A stretch of 64,000 nucleotides of DNA from Robiginitalea sediminis (GCF_002198115.1 NZ_NGNR01000003.1:62001-126000); one strand, 5' to 3'. Counted from the first letter of the stretch, positions 14,791 to 23,683 are shown. Notes: generated by a model from the letters alone, not told the origin. Translations and numbers: made by a program.

Positions 14791-17643
14791 CTACTGGGCG
14801 GTTTCCGCATAGGCCTCCAGGGGCGTACAGGTACACATCAGGTTCCGGTCGCCATAGGCGTCGTCTACCCGGCGTACGCTGGGCCAGAATTTGTTCTCCC
14901 GGATATAGGGGAGGGGGAATGCAGCAGCTTCCCGTCCGTAGGGGAACTCCCAGTGGTCCGAACAGACCAGGTCTGCGGTATGCGGCGCATTTTTCAATAT
15001 CGGGTTGGGCTGCCCTTCCGAGGAGGCGTCAATTTCTGCTCGGATCGAGAGCAGGGCATCGCAGAAGCGGTCGAGTTCTTCCAGGGACTCGCTCTCGGTG
15101 GGTTCTATCATCATGGTGCCCGCTACCGGGAAGGAAACCGTGGGGGCATGGAAACCGTAATCCATAAGCCGTTTGGCAATATCGGACACTTCAATCCCCA
15201 GGGCTTTAAAGGGCCGGCAATCGATGATCATTTCGTGGGCCGCCCTGCCTTTTTCCCCGGTGTAGAGGATGGGGTATGCCGCTTCCAGGCGCTCCTTCAT
15301 GTAGTTGGCGTTGAGGATGGCGATTTCGGTAGCCTGCCGCAGCCCGCGGGCACCCAGCATCCGGATATACCCATAGGAGATCAGGCACACCAGGGCACTT
15401 CCCCAGGGGGCCGCCGAAATGGCCGGGATCGCCTGCTGACCTCCTGTGGCGATCACCGGGTTTCCGGGCAGGAAGGGTACCAGCTGAGGAGCCACGCATA
15501 CCGGACCAACCCCCGGGCCTCCTCCCCCGTGCGGGATGGCGAAGGTCTTGTGGAGATTCAGGTGGCAAACGTCTGCCCCGATGGTGGCCGGGTTAGTCAG
15601 CCCCACCTGGGCGTTCATGTTGGCGCCGTCCATATAGACCTGCCCGCCGTGCTGGTGGATCAGGTCCGTTACCTTGCGGATGGTGGATTCAAACACCCCG
15701 TGGGTGGACGGGTAGGTCACCATAAGGGCAGCGAGGGAATCGCTGTGCGTCAGGACTTTTTCCTCCAGGTCCGCCAGGTCTATGTTCCCTTTCTCATCGG
15801 TTTTGGTCACCACCACTTCCATCCCCGCCATAACTGCGGATGCCGGGTTGGTTCCGTGAGCCGAGGCCGGGATGAGGCAGATATTCCGGTGCCCCTCCCC
15901 GCGGGATTCGTGGTAGGCCCGGATAAGCATCAGCCCTGCATATTCGCCCTGCGCCCCGGAGTTGGGTTGCAGGCTGGTGGCAGCAAATCCGGTTATTTCC
16001 GAAAGGTCCGCCTCCAGTTTACGGAGCATTTTGTGGTAGCCTGCCGCCTGTTCCACAGGGGCAAACGGGTGGAGGTCTGCCCACTCCGGAAGGCTCAGGG
16101 GGAGCATTTCGGTAGCGGCGTTGAGCTTCATGGTGCAGGAACCCAGGGAAATCATGCTGTGGTTCAGGGCCAGGTCCTTGCGCTCGAGCATCTTCAGGTA
16201 GCGCATCATCTCGGTTTCGGAGTGGTACCTGTTAAAGACCTCCTGTGGCATATAGCCGCTCTGGCGTTGCAGGGCTCCCGGGATACGGGATTCCCCTTTC
16301 GAACTGAGGGCAGGTGCGGGCACCCCTGCAGCTGCGGCAAAGACCCCTGCAATGGCATTCAGGTCTTCTTCGCTTGTAACTTCATTGATGGAAAGGCACA
16401 CGGTCTCAGCATCCGGGTAAAAGAAATTCATTCCCGCCGCTTCGGCCTGTTGGCGGACCGGTCCTGCAGGGGTCTGGACACAAAGGGTGTCGAAAAAGGC
16501 CCCGTGTTTCAGTGAAAGCCCAATTTCCTCCAGGGCCCCGGCCAGGGCAGCAGCCCCCTTGTGCACCCGCGTGGCAATAGCCTTAAGGCCTTCCGGCCCG
16601 TGGTACACCCCGTAGGCCCCGGCCATGACGGCCAGCAGGACCTGGGCGGTACAGATATTGGAGGTTGCCTTATCCCGTTTAATATGTTGTTCCCGGGTTT
16701 GCAGGGCCATCCGCAGGGCGGGCTTCCCGTCCATATCCTTGCTGAGCCCGATAATACGTCCCGGGATGCTTCGCTTGTAGTCTTCCCGCGTGGCGAAATA
16801 CGCAGCATGCGGGCCGCCGTACCCCAGGGGGATGCCAAAGCGCTGGGTAGTCCCCACCACCACGTCTGCCCCGAATTCCCCGGGGGGGACCAACAGGCAG
16901 AGGCTGAGCAGGTCGGCCGCCACGGCCACCTTCAACTCCAGGGCATGGGCCTTTGCGATAAAGGCATCGATGGGCATCAGGCCCCCATCGGCTGCCGGGT
17001 ATTGCAACAGGGCACCGAAAAAGGATTCGTCCAGCGGCGCCTCATCGGCGCTGCCCACCACCAGTTCTATCCCCAGGGGCATAGCGCGGGTCTTCAGCAG
17101 GGCCATTGTCTGGGGCAGTACCCCTTCGGCTACGAAAAACCGGTTGCAATCTGATTTTTTCTGCTGGCGCGACCGCAGGTCGTAGATCATGGTCATGGCC
17201 TCTGCTGCGGCAGTAGCTTCGTCCAGGAGGGAGGCGTTTGCCAGTTCCATGCCCGTGAGTTCGCAAACCATGGTCTGGTAATTGAGCAGGGCTTCCAGGC
17301 GGCCCTGTGCAATTTCGGCCTGGTAGGGGGTATAGGCGGTATACCAACCCGGGTTCTCCAGAATGTTGCGTTTGATCACCGAAGGGGTGATGCAGGGGTG
17401 GTACCCCATGCCGATATAATTCCGGAAGAGGGTGTTCTCCTTTGCCAGCTCGCCGAGGTGGCTCAGGAATTCATATTCTGTGAGAGGCGCACTGAGCTCC
17501 AGGGGCCGCTTCAGTCGGATATCGTCTGGTACGGTTTCGTTGATGAGTTGATCCAGGGATTCCACACCCACTTTCTCCAGCATGGCCGGGAGGTCGCCTT
17601 GCCGGATCCCGAGGTGACGGGATGCGAATTGATCGGTTTTCAT
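14791..17643 (-). CDS. gcvP: Glycine dehydrogenase (decarboxylating), P-protein
   Basis: The 950-residue full-length P-protein of the glycine cleavage system decarboxylates glycine with pyridoxal phosphate and transfers the aminomethyl group to the lipoyl arm of H-protein. The single-chain form shows both halves: an N-terminal half with IGMGYHPCITPSVI and QAEIAQGRLEALLN, and a C-terminal half with the PLP-lysine in NLHKTFAIPHGGGGPG (K699). It starts at ATG 17643, 28 bases after a perfect -7 box. gcvT and gcvH are not nearby, as often in this phylum. Two small genes follow almost without gaps. Confidence 0.96.
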   Translation of the reverse strand: MKTDQFASRHLGIRQGDLPAMLEKVGVESLDQLINETVPDDIRLKRPLELSAPLTEYEFLSHLGELAKENTLFRNYIGMGYHPCITPSVIKRNILENPGWYTAYTPYQAEIAQGRLEALLNYQTMVCELTGMELANASLLDEATAAAEAMTMIYDLRSRQQKKSDCNRFFVAEGVLPQTMALLKTRAMPLGIELVVGSADEAPLDESFFGALLQYPAADGGLMPIDAFIAKAHALELKVAVAADLLSLCLLVPPGEFGADVVVGTTQRFGIPLGYGGPHAAYFATREDYKRSIPGRIIGLSKDMDGKPALRMALQTREQHIKRDKATSNICTAQVLLAVMAGAYGVYHGPEGLKAIATRVHKGAAALAGALEEIGLSLKHGAFFDTLCVQTPAGPVRQQAEAAGMNFFYPDAETVCLSINEVTSEEDLNAIAGVFAAAAGVPAPALSSKGESRIPGALQRQSGYMPQEVFNRYHSETEMMRYLKMLERKDLALNHSMISLGSCTMKLNAATEMLPLSLPEWADLHPFAPVEQAAGYHKMLRKLEADLSEITGFAATSLQPNSGAQGEYAGLMLIRAYHESRGEGHRNICLIPASAHGTNPASAVMAGMEVVVTKTDEKGNIDLADLEEKVLTHSDSLAALMVTYPSTHGVFESTIRKVTDLIHQHGGQVYMDGANMNAQVGLTNPATIGADVCHLNLHKTFAIPHGGGGPGVGPVCVAPQLVPFLPGNPVIATGGQQAIPAISAAPWGSALVCLISYGYIRMLGARGLRQATEIAILNANYMKERLEAAYPILYTGEKGRAAHEMIIDCRPFKALGIEVSDIAKRLMDYGFHAPTVSFPVAGTMMIEPTESESLEELDRFCDALLSIRAEIDASSEGQPNPILKNAPHTADLVCSDHWEFPYGREAAAFPLPYIRENKFWPSVRRVDDAYGDRNLMCTCTPLEAYAETAQ

Positions 17644-17671
17644 GGACGTTTCGTTCAGCTTTTAAGGTCCA

Positions 17672-17679
17672 CAAAAATA
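17672..17679 (-). promoter_or_regulatory. gcvP promoter -7 element
   Basis: On the minus strand this reads TATTTTTG, an exact TAnnTTTG, 28 bases before the gcvP ATG. No glycine-riboswitch-like structure fits in such a short leader. Confidence 0.5.
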
Positions 17680-17768
17680 AGGTATAAATTCCGGGTATCC
17701 CACCCCTAAATTCTCACCCTACTCCCAAAGTTGTTAACCACTTACGAGCAGGTAAAGCCCATTTGGCC

Positions 17769-17776
17769 TACTTTTG
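17769..17776 (+). promoter_or_regulatory. -7 box abutting the UbiA-like gene
   Basis: TACTTTTG, an exact TAnnTTTG match, is separated from the ATG at 17782 by five bases. This is the same box and spacing as at 6911, predicting a leaderless transcript. Confidence 0.45.
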
Positions 17777-17781
17777 TTTCC

Positions 17782-18606
17782 ATGCGCGTGCTCCAGGCCA
17801 TTTTCGCCTTCTATGTACAGGGCAGTATCCACGTCTCCCTGGCCCTTGTGGCCCTCCTGGCGTACGCAGAAGCCCTAGTGGAAGGCAGGGTCCCGGGGTC
17901 CTATTATGCCCTGGTCTTTTTTGGGTCCATTGCCGGGTACAATGTCCTGAAAGCCACGGTGACTTCGGGGACCAAACCCAGGGCCGGGATCAGGCTCAGG
18001 GGTGGGGTGGCCGGGTTAACAGTCCTTGCAGCGCTATTGGCGGTGTATTTCCTGTTCGCAATACCCTTGCCGTATCTGGCACCCCTGGGATTTGTATTTG
18101 TCTTTACGGTGCTCTATGCGCTGCCCCTGTATCCCGGTATGAAAAGCCTGAGGGGGCTCGGATGGTTCAAAATACTGTGGGTGGCCCTGGTATGGACCTT
18201 GTTAACCCTGTGGATTCCTTTTGCAGCGGACCTGTCCGGTACCTGGGATTTCAGGGTGGAGGCCTTCCAGCGCCTCCTGCTGGTGAGCCTGTTGATGGTT
18301 CCTTTCGAAGTACGGGATATGGCGGTGGACCCGCCGGACCTGTTAACTCTCCCCCGCAAATTCGGGTTGCCTGCCACACGGGCTTTGGGAGTTGCCGGGG
18401 CCTTTGTCTTTTTGCTGCTCACGGCACTCAAAGACGTCCCCACCGGGGCCGAATGGATGAGCAAGGGGTTTATGGCCTTTTGGGTAGCCCTGGCCATCTA
18501 CCGGAGCGGTCCGGAAAATGGTCGTTATTTTGCCTCGTTCTGGGTGGAGACCATTCCCATTGGCGGGTACCTGACCTGGGTGGCCTGGTCTTCTTTTGCC
18601 GGTTAG
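17782..18606 (+). CDS. UbiA-like membrane protein with degenerate active site
   Basis: A 274-residue integral membrane protein with about seven or eight hydrophobic helices. The segment EVRDMAVDPPDLLTLPRKFG resembles the second Asp-rich loop plus TLP block of UbiA prenyltransferases (typically D-x-x-D...G-x-x-TLP). The first loop, normally NDxxDxxxD, reads YNVLKATVTSG and has no Asp. UbiA enzymes attach prenyl chains to aromatic acceptors using both Asp loops with Mg, so this protein is unlikely to work by the standard mechanism. The frame opens at a TTG 17731, but the ATG 17782 next to a -7 box is better. It converges on a small Cys/His protein gene and shares its stop codon (TTAG). Confidence 0.6.
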   Translation: MRVLQAIFAFYVQGSIHVSLALVALLAYAEALVEGRVPGSYYALVFFGSIAGYNVLKATVTSGTKPRAGIRLRGGVAGLTVLAALLAVYFLFAIPLPYLAPLGFVFVFTVLYALPLYPGMKSLRGLGWFKILWVALVWTLLTLWIPFAADLSGTWDFRVEAFQRLLLVSLLMVPFEVRDMAVDPPDLLTLPRKFGLPATRALGVAGAFVFLLLTALKDVPTGAEWMSKGFMAFWVALAIYRSGPENGRYFASFWVETIPIGGYLTWVAWSSFAG

Positions 18607-18833
18607 TTAGCCTGGCTCAGGCGCTTCTTCATGGCCGATTTTTCGGCTTCGCTGAGTTGGTGGAGGTGGGCGTCCTGGCAAAGGTGGGTGAGTTTGCTGT
18701 TTTTCCGGCTAAAGCCTGCACATGCCTTGCAGATCAATAGGTGGAACCGCAGTTGCCACCGCTGCTTCCAGGTGGCTTCCCCATACTGCCATTTATGGCT
18801 GATATCGACGGCTTCTTTGCAAAAATTCGACAT
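18603..18833 (-). CDS. Small Cys/His protein, possible anti-sigma-like zinc finger
   Basis: A 76-residue protein with no signal or membrane segment. The core H26? LLICKACAGFSRK region and the upstream CKEAV-x-ISHKW resemble the HC-x2-C zinc-finger layout of anti-sigma factors (a Cys, a His, then C-x-x-C: ICKAC). It begins two bases after the stop of an ECF sigma gene, so it is almost certainly cotranscribed and translated with it. Sigma/anti-sigma pairing is therefore the simplest guess, with a cytosolic sensor lacking the usual membrane anchor. The exact zinc ligands are inferred, not proven. It converges with the UbiA-like gene. Confidence 0.65.
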   Translation of the reverse strand: MSNFCKEAVDISHKWQYGEATWKQRWQLRFHLLICKACAGFSRKNSKLTHLCQDAHLHQLSEAEKSAMKKRLSQAN

Positions 18834-18835
18834 AA

Positions 18836-19402
18836 CTACTTAAACCAGGATTCGTTAAGGCACCCCATCAGGGCTGTTCGCGCCCTGTGGACGATGACCC
18901 ATAGGTTAGACGGTTTTATGCCCAGTTCATTACAAATGTCCTCCGTACTCATGCCGCGTATGGTTTTCATGGAAAACACTCTAGCCTGCTGGTCGGGCAA
19001 GTGGGAGAGGCATTCCTGGATCGCCATGGCCAGTTCGGCATTTTCGATAGCATCGTTTTCCCGGAGGCTGTCTGGGTCTGCGGCATTCTCCTCGAGCCAG
19101 TCTCCTTCCCCTTCGGATTGGGAGCCATATTGCATCCGGACTTCCGCCTTCCCCTTTTTGGTGTTGGATTTGCGGTAGTGGTCTATCACCTTTCGCTTGA
19201 GGATGGCAATGAGCCAAGTCCTTTCGGCAGCCTGGCCCTTAAAATTGGGTGCAGACTGCAGCCCGGCTACAAAGGTTTCCTGCACCAGGTCACGAGCCAA
19301 CTCGGGGTCGTCTACCCGGGTCACCGCGTATTGGTAAAGGTAATCCGCATAGCGGTCTACCCAGTGTTCTGGCTGTAGTTCTGGTGCGCTCATCAGGGGC
19401 AT
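18836..19402 (-). CDS. ECF-type RNA polymerase sigma factor
   Basis: A 188-residue sigma-70-family factor. Region 2 includes DLVQETFVAGLQSAPNFKG and AERTWLIAILKRKVIDHYRK, the conserved region 2.4 helix, and region 4 reads LPDQQARVFSMKTIRGMSTEDICNELGIKPSNLWVIVHRARTALM (helix-turn-helix). It directs RNA polymerase to a stress or envelope regulon. The start is either ATG 19402 (MPLMSAPEL) or ATG 19393 (MSAPEL); a TTG at 19414 is less likely because it lies in the -7 box. It is followed after two bases by the small Cys/His gene. The promoter box TATTTTTG sits just upstream on the same strand. Confidence 0.9.
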   Translation of the reverse strand: MPLMSAPELQPEHWVDRYADYLYQYAVTRVDDPELARDLVQETFVAGLQSAPNFKGQAAERTWLIAILKRKVIDHYRKSNTKKGKAEVRMQYGSQSEGEGDWLEENAADPDSLRENDAIENAELAMAIQECLSHLPDQQARVFSMKTIRGMSTEDICNELGIKPSNLWVIVHRARTALMGCLNESWFK

Positions 19403-19411
19403 TATGCCTTC

Positions 19412-19419
19412 CAAAAATA
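19412..19419 (-). promoter_or_regulatory. -7 element before the ECF sigma gene
   Basis: On the minus strand this reads TATTTTTG (exact TAnnTTTG) and ends 9 bases before ATG 19402, predicting a leader of only a few bases. A TATCTTTA box at 19442-19449 faces the other way for the rhodanese gene. Confidence 0.45.
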
Positions 19420-19465
19420 GCGGATTTTAGCAGAATACTCCTATCTTTAATCCAAACTCCCTTCC

Positions 19466-19831
19466 ATGAAAAAGTACTGTCTGCCCATCCTGCTGCTGTT
19501 TCTGGCCGTAGGCTGCTCCCAGCCGCAATCCGGCAAAATGCCCATCACCACTTTTGATACAGATATGGTGGGTTCCTCCGATATGCTGGTAGATGTCCGG
19601 ACCCCCGGGGAATTCGGGCAAGGACACCTGGAGGGCGCCGTGAATATCGACTGGCTGGCCCCGGATTTCAAATCGAAATGGGAGGATATTCCCAAGGAGG
19701 GTACCATTTACCTGTACTGCAAGGTAGGGGGCAGGAGCGGGGAAGCAGCCCGCTACCTGGATTCTCTCGGATATACGGTAGTAGACCTTACCGGGGGTTG
19801 GGACGCTTACCAGGCGGCCCAAAAGCCCTGA
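19466..19831 (+). CDS. Rhodanese-like lipoprotein
   Basis: A 121-residue protein with a signal peptide and lipobox (AVGC, C17), then one rhodanese domain: LVDVRTPGEFGQGHLEGAVNI and the active-site loop YCKVGGRSGEAA with Cys 85 followed by Gly-Gly-Arg-Ser. Rhodaneses carry sulfur as a persulfide; this copy would act in the periplasm or outer membrane. The loop is six-residue and intact, so catalytic activity is plausible. It is transcribed divergently from the ECF sigma gene and ends four bases before the convergent dcp stop. Confidence 0.87.
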   Translation: MKKYCLPILLLFLAVGCSQPQSGKMPITTFDTDMVGSSDMLVDVRTPGEFGQGHLEGAVNIDWLAPDFKSKWEDIPKEGTIYLYCKVGGRSGEAARYLDSLGYTVVDLTGGWDAYQAAQKP

Positions 19832-19835
19832 TGGG

Positions 19836-21869
19836 TTATCCTTCTTCTGAGACTACCAGGCCGGCCCGTTCCAGGAGGGCTTCCAGCCGGGGTTCCCTTC
19901 CCCTGAAACGTTTGTAGAGTTCCATGGGGTCTTCCGTCCCGCCACGCGAGAGGATGTGGTCGCGGAACTTGCGGGCTACCCCGGGGTCGAATATCCCCTC
20001 TTCCCTGAAGTAGGCAAAGGCATCCGCATCCAGGACTTCGGCCCATTTATAGCTGTAATATCCCGAGGAATAGCCACCCTGGAAGATGTGGGAAAAGGAG
20101 GTACTCATGCAGGTTTCCGCGTTTTCCGGAAAAAGGCGTGTGGCCTGGAAAGCCTCGCTTTCGTAGGCCTTCACGTCTGTTACGCCACCCGGGTCGCTAC
20201 CGTGCCAGGCCATGTCCAGAAAGCCGAAGCTCAACTGGCGCACCGTAGCCATCCCCTCCAGGAAGTTGGCGCTTTCCCGTATCCGGTCGATCCATTCCAT
20301 AGGCAGAACCTCCCCGGTTTGGTAATGCCTGGCAAAGAGCTCGAGGGCTTCGGGCTGGTAGCACCAGTTTTCCATAATCTGGCTGGGTAGTTCCACAAAA
20401 TCCCAGAAGACGGAGGTCCCGGACAGGCCCGGGTAGGTGGTGTCTGCCAGGATCCCGTGGAGGGCATGCCCGAATTCGTGGAAGAGGGTGGTGACCTCGT
20501 TGAAGGTCAATAAGGAGGGTTGCTGACGGGTTGCCCGGGTAAAGTTGCAGACAATGCTGATGTGGGGGCGCTCATTTACCCCATCCTTCCGGTATTGGGG
20601 TTTGTAGGAGGTCATCCACGCCCCGCCCCGTTTGCCGGGCCTGGGGTGGAAGTCTGCATAAAAGATGGCCGCCAGTTCCCCGGAGGCACCCACAACCCGG
20701 TAGGCACGCACTTCCTCGTGGTAGGTATCTATGGTGGTGTCTGCCTCAAACCGAAGCCCGAAGAGCCGGCCGGCAACCTCAAAAGCGCCGCCCAGGACCC
20801 GGTCCAGCTCAAAATAGGGTTTGAGCTTTTCGTCGTCCAGCTGGAAACGTTCCTGCCGCAGTTTTTCCGAGTAGAAGGCACTGTCCCAGGCTTCCAGCTG
20901 GTCGATGCCGTCCCGCCCCTTCGCGAAGGCTTCCAGTTCTTCCTTTTCCCTTTTCGCTGCGGGAAGTGCCTTTTCCAGCAATGCCTCCAGAAACTCCGTA
21001 ACGGCGCCCGGCGTTTTGGCCATGCGTTCCTCCAGCACAAAATGGGCGTGGCTGTCGTACCCCAGCAAACGGGCGCGTTCATGGCGCAGGCGGGCGATAT
21101 CCAGGACAATTTCCCGGTTGTCCAGTGCATCGCCGTGAAACCCCTTACTCCCGAAAGCCAGAGCCATTTTTCGCCTCAGATCCCGTTTCTCGGAATATTT
21201 CATAAAGGGCAGGTAGGAGGGGTAGTCCAGGGTAAAGACCCACCCTTCGAGTCCCTGGGCCTCGGCCGCCATGCGTGCCGTTTCCCGTGCGCCTTCCGGC
21301 AGACCGGACAGGTCTTCGGGGTCTGTAAGGTGCATGCGGAAGGAATTGGTCTCCTCCAGGACGTGCTCGCCAAAGGCCAGCTTAAGCTTGGACAGGGCTT
21401 TGTCGATTTCCCGCAAACGCGTTTTTTCCGAATCGTTCAGATGGGCTCCGTTGCGGCTGAAATGCCGATACTTGCGCTCTAAAAGAGTCTGTTGTTCGGG
21501 GTCCAGGTCCAGGGCATCCCTTTTTTCCCATATGGCATTTACCCTGTTGAAAAGGGACTGGTTTAAGGTGATGTCGTTGGCGAATTCGGCCAGTTTGGGA
21601 GAAATTTCCTGGGCCAGGGCCTGGATTTCCGGGTTGGTCTCCGCGGCATTCAGGTTGAAGAATATGCTGCTTACCCGCTCCAGGTGCTGCCCGGCAAAGT
21701 CCAGGGCGGCGATGGTATTTTCGAAACCCGGGGATTCGGGGTTTGCCGCTATGCTGTCTATCTCCTTCCTGGCCTGTTCCAGGGCTGCCTCAAAGGCCGG
21801 CTGGAAATGTTCTGTTTTTAGGGCGCTGAAGGGGGCCAGGTCAAAGGCCTGCATGAGGGGGTTGCTCAT
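19836..21869 (-). CDS. dcp: M3-family oligopeptidase / peptidyl-dipeptidase Dcp
   Basis: A 677-residue zinc peptidase of the M3A family that degrades oligopeptides in the cytosol. The zinc site FHEFGHALHG lies around residues 458-467, followed by the ETPSQ-like FVELPSQIMENW block where the third ligand Glu resides. There is no signal peptide. The length is normal for Dcp/OpdA; distinguishing endo-oligopeptidase from dipeptidyl-carboxypeptidase needs biochemistry. It lies 27 bases downstream of purE on the same strand, so likely in the purK-purE unit. Confidence 0.9.
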   Translation of the reverse strand: MSNPLMQAFDLAPFSALKTEHFQPAFEAALEQARKEIDSIAANPESPGFENTIAALDFAGQHLERVSSIFFNLNAAETNPEIQALAQEISPKLAEFANDITLNQSLFNRVNAIWEKRDALDLDPEQQTLLERKYRHFSRNGAHLNDSEKTRLREIDKALSKLKLAFGEHVLEETNSFRMHLTDPEDLSGLPEGARETARMAAEAQGLEGWVFTLDYPSYLPFMKYSEKRDLRRKMALAFGSKGFHGDALDNREIVLDIARLRHERARLLGYDSHAHFVLEERMAKTPGAVTEFLEALLEKALPAAKREKEELEAFAKGRDGIDQLEAWDSAFYSEKLRQERFQLDDEKLKPYFELDRVLGGAFEVAGRLFGLRFEADTTIDTYHEEVRAYRVVGASGELAAIFYADFHPRPGKRGGAWMTSYKPQYRKDGVNERPHISIVCNFTRATRQQPSLLTFNEVTTLFHEFGHALHGILADTTYPGLSGTSVFWDFVELPSQIMENWCYQPEALELFARHYQTGEVLPMEWIDRIRESANFLEGMATVRQLSFGFLDMAWHGSDPGGVTDVKAYESEAFQATRLFPENAETCMSTSFSHIFQGGYSSGYYSYKWAEVLDADAFAYFREEGIFDPGVARKFRDHILSRGGTEDPMELYKRFRGREPRLEALLERAGLVVSEEG

Positions 21870-21896
21870 AACGTATGGTTGTGTTTTAGCCGTTTT

Positions 21897-22397
21897 TCAG
21901 GACTGTCCGAATTGTTTCCGCACTTCGGCGGCGCCCTTTTCTACTTTTGTTTTCAGGCCTTCCTTGAAAGCGATGATGCGCTGGAGCACTTCCGGGTTGG
22001 CACTGCCAACGATCTGGGCGGCAAGGATACCTGCATTACGCGCCCCGTTAAGGGCAACGGTAGCCACCGGGACGCCCCCGGGCATCTGGAGGATGCTCAG
22101 AACAGAATCCCAGCCGTCTATGGAATTACTGCTCTTTACCGGGACCCCGATAACGGGCAGGGGGGTATAGGAAGCCACCATCCCGGGCAGGTGGGCAGCG
22201 CCCCCGGCTCCGGCAATAATCGCGGCAAAACCGCGGGTATGTGCCCCTGCGGCGAAGGATGCCATTTTCTCCGGAGTCCTGTGGGCCGATACGATATCCA
22301 CTTCGGTTTCGATATTCAGTTCCTTTAGGATGTCTATGGCATCCTGCATAACGGGAAGGTCGCTGGTGCTTCCCATAATGACGGCTACTTTGCTCAT
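21897..22397 (-). CDS. purE: N5-carboxyaminoimidazole ribonucleotide mutase
   Basis: A 166-residue class I PurE that converts N5-CAIR to CAIR in purine synthesis. The family core is clear: IMGSTSDLPVM at the N terminus, VSAHRTPEKM with the catalytic His, and AGGAAHLPGMVA. The ATG overlaps the purK stop in ATGA, so translation is coupled with the enzyme that makes its unstable substrate. Confidence 0.95.
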   Translation of the reverse strand: MSKVAVIMGSTSDLPVMQDAIDILKELNIETEVDIVSAHRTPEKMASFAAGAHTRGFAAIIAGAGGAAHLPGMVASYTPLPVIGVPVKSSNSIDGWDSVLSILQMPGGVPVATVALNGARNAGILAAQIVGSANPEVLQRIIAFKEGLKTKVEKGAAEVRKQFGQS

Positions 22398-23572
22398 GAT
22401 GTTTGTGTTTTGGTGCGGACCACAATGCTCGATTTAACGGTTTCTGCGGTTTTCCGCGCCGATTCCAGGGAGGTATCCGCTATGGTTACATGCCCCATTT
22501 TGCGAAAGGGCCGGGTCTCTTTTTTTCCGTAAATATGCGGGACTACACCCGGCATGCCCAGGATGGCCCCTATGCCTTCGTAGAACACCGGGCCGCGGAA
22601 CCCTTCGGCCCCCACGAGATTGACCATTACCGTGGCTACCTTATTGTCGGTTTGCCCCAGCGGCAGGCCCAGGATGGCCCTCAGGTGCTGTTCAAACTGG
22701 TTGGTAAAACTACCCTCTATGCTATAGTGGCCGCTGTTGTGCGGGCGGGGGGCAACCTCATTGACCAGGATATGGTCTTCCTGTGTGCGGAACATCTCCA
22801 CGGCCAGCAGGCCTACATGACCCAGGCTCCGGCTCACCTTCAGGGCTATTTCCCTCGCTTCTTTCGCCACGGCTTCAGGGATGCGCGCCGGGCAAAGCAC
22901 ATATTCCACCTGGTTGGCTTCGGGGTGGAATTCCATTTCCACCACCGGGTATGTCCGTACCTCCCCATCGGGGTTGCGGGCTACAATTACTGCCAGTTCG
23001 TTCTTAAAGGGAATAAGCGACTCCGCAATACATTCCACATTGGGAAGGCCTTCCAGGTCTGCCCAGTCCCGCACAATTTTTACCCCTTGCCCATCGTATC
23101 CGAAACGGGCGCTTTTCCAGACAAAGGGGAAGGCTATGCCTCCGTTGTTGAGGCTGTCTTCGATCTCGCTGGTATAGGCAAACCGGCTGAAAGGGGCCGT
23201 GGGGATCCCGTGGTCCGTATAAAAGAGTTTCTGGGTGGCCTTGTTCTGGATGGTCCTCAGGGTTTTGGGCTGTGGATATACGGTCACCCCCGTATCCTCC
23301 AGGTCTTCCAGGGCCTGGACATTGACATTTTCGATCTCGATGGTAAGCACGTCTACCCCGCGCCCAAAGTCCATAACGGCCTGGTAGTCCATTAAGTCCC
23401 CCTGCACAAATGTATTGCACGCCAGGCGGGCCGGGGCTTCGGCCGAAGGATCCATGACACGGGTAGTCACATCCCATTTGCGGGTTTCGTAGAGTAGCAT
23501 CTTGCCCAGTTGCCCCCCGCCCAGTATGCCCAGGGTAAAATCGGATGAAAAGTAGCTGGTCTGCTTGGCCAT
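22394..23572 (-). CDS. purK: N5-carboxyaminoimidazole ribonucleotide synthase
   Basis: A 392-residue ATP-grasp enzyme that carboxylates AIR with bicarbonate and ATP. The N-terminal LGILGGGQLGKML glycine-rich motif, the ATP-grasp lysine-rich middle (FVWKSARFGYDGQGVKI) and the C-terminal EVAPRPHNSGHYSIE active-site motif are all intact. The frame extends upstream to 23656, but ATG 23572 is the natural family start and sits just after a -7 box. It forms a unit with purE (ATGA overlap) and probably dcp. Confidence 0.94.
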   Translation of the reverse strand: MAKQTSYFSSDFTLGILGGGQLGKMLLYETRKWDVTTRVMDPSAEAPARLACNTFVQGDLMDYQAVMDFGRGVDVLTIEIENVNVQALEDLEDTGVTVYPQPKTLRTIQNKATQKLFYTDHGIPTAPFSRFAYTSEIEDSLNNGGIAFPFVWKSARFGYDGQGVKIVRDWADLEGLPNVECIAESLIPFKNELAVIVARNPDGEVRTYPVVEMEFHPEANQVEYVLCPARIPEAVAKEAREIALKVSRSLGHVGLLAVEMFRTQEDHILVNEVAPRPHNSGHYSIEGSFTNQFEQHLRAILGLPLGQTDNKVATVMVNLVGAEGFRGPVFYEGIGAILGMPGVVPHIYGKKETRPFRKMGHVTIADTSLESARKTAETVKSSIVVRTKTQTS

Positions 23573-23599
23573 TTTTGGTATGCGAGAAGGTTCGTGCTC

Positions 23600-23607
23600 C
23601 AAAAATA
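23600..23607 (-). promoter_or_regulatory. purK promoter -7 element
   Basis: The minus strand reads TATTTTTG, an exact TAnnTTTG, 28 bases before the purK ATG. No purine riboswitch would fit between it and the gene. Confidence 0.5.
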
Positions 23608-23683
23608 CGGCGAATTCTGAGAAAGGGAGAAACCCCGCGGGTAAAAGAAAAATCAAAACACTATCTTCGCGCCTGAAGCAGGT

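Noticed and set aside
14776-16515. A 579-codon plus-strand open frame
   Set aside because: Antisense to gcvP, an intact conserved enzyme; Gly/His/Val-rich translation with no domain.
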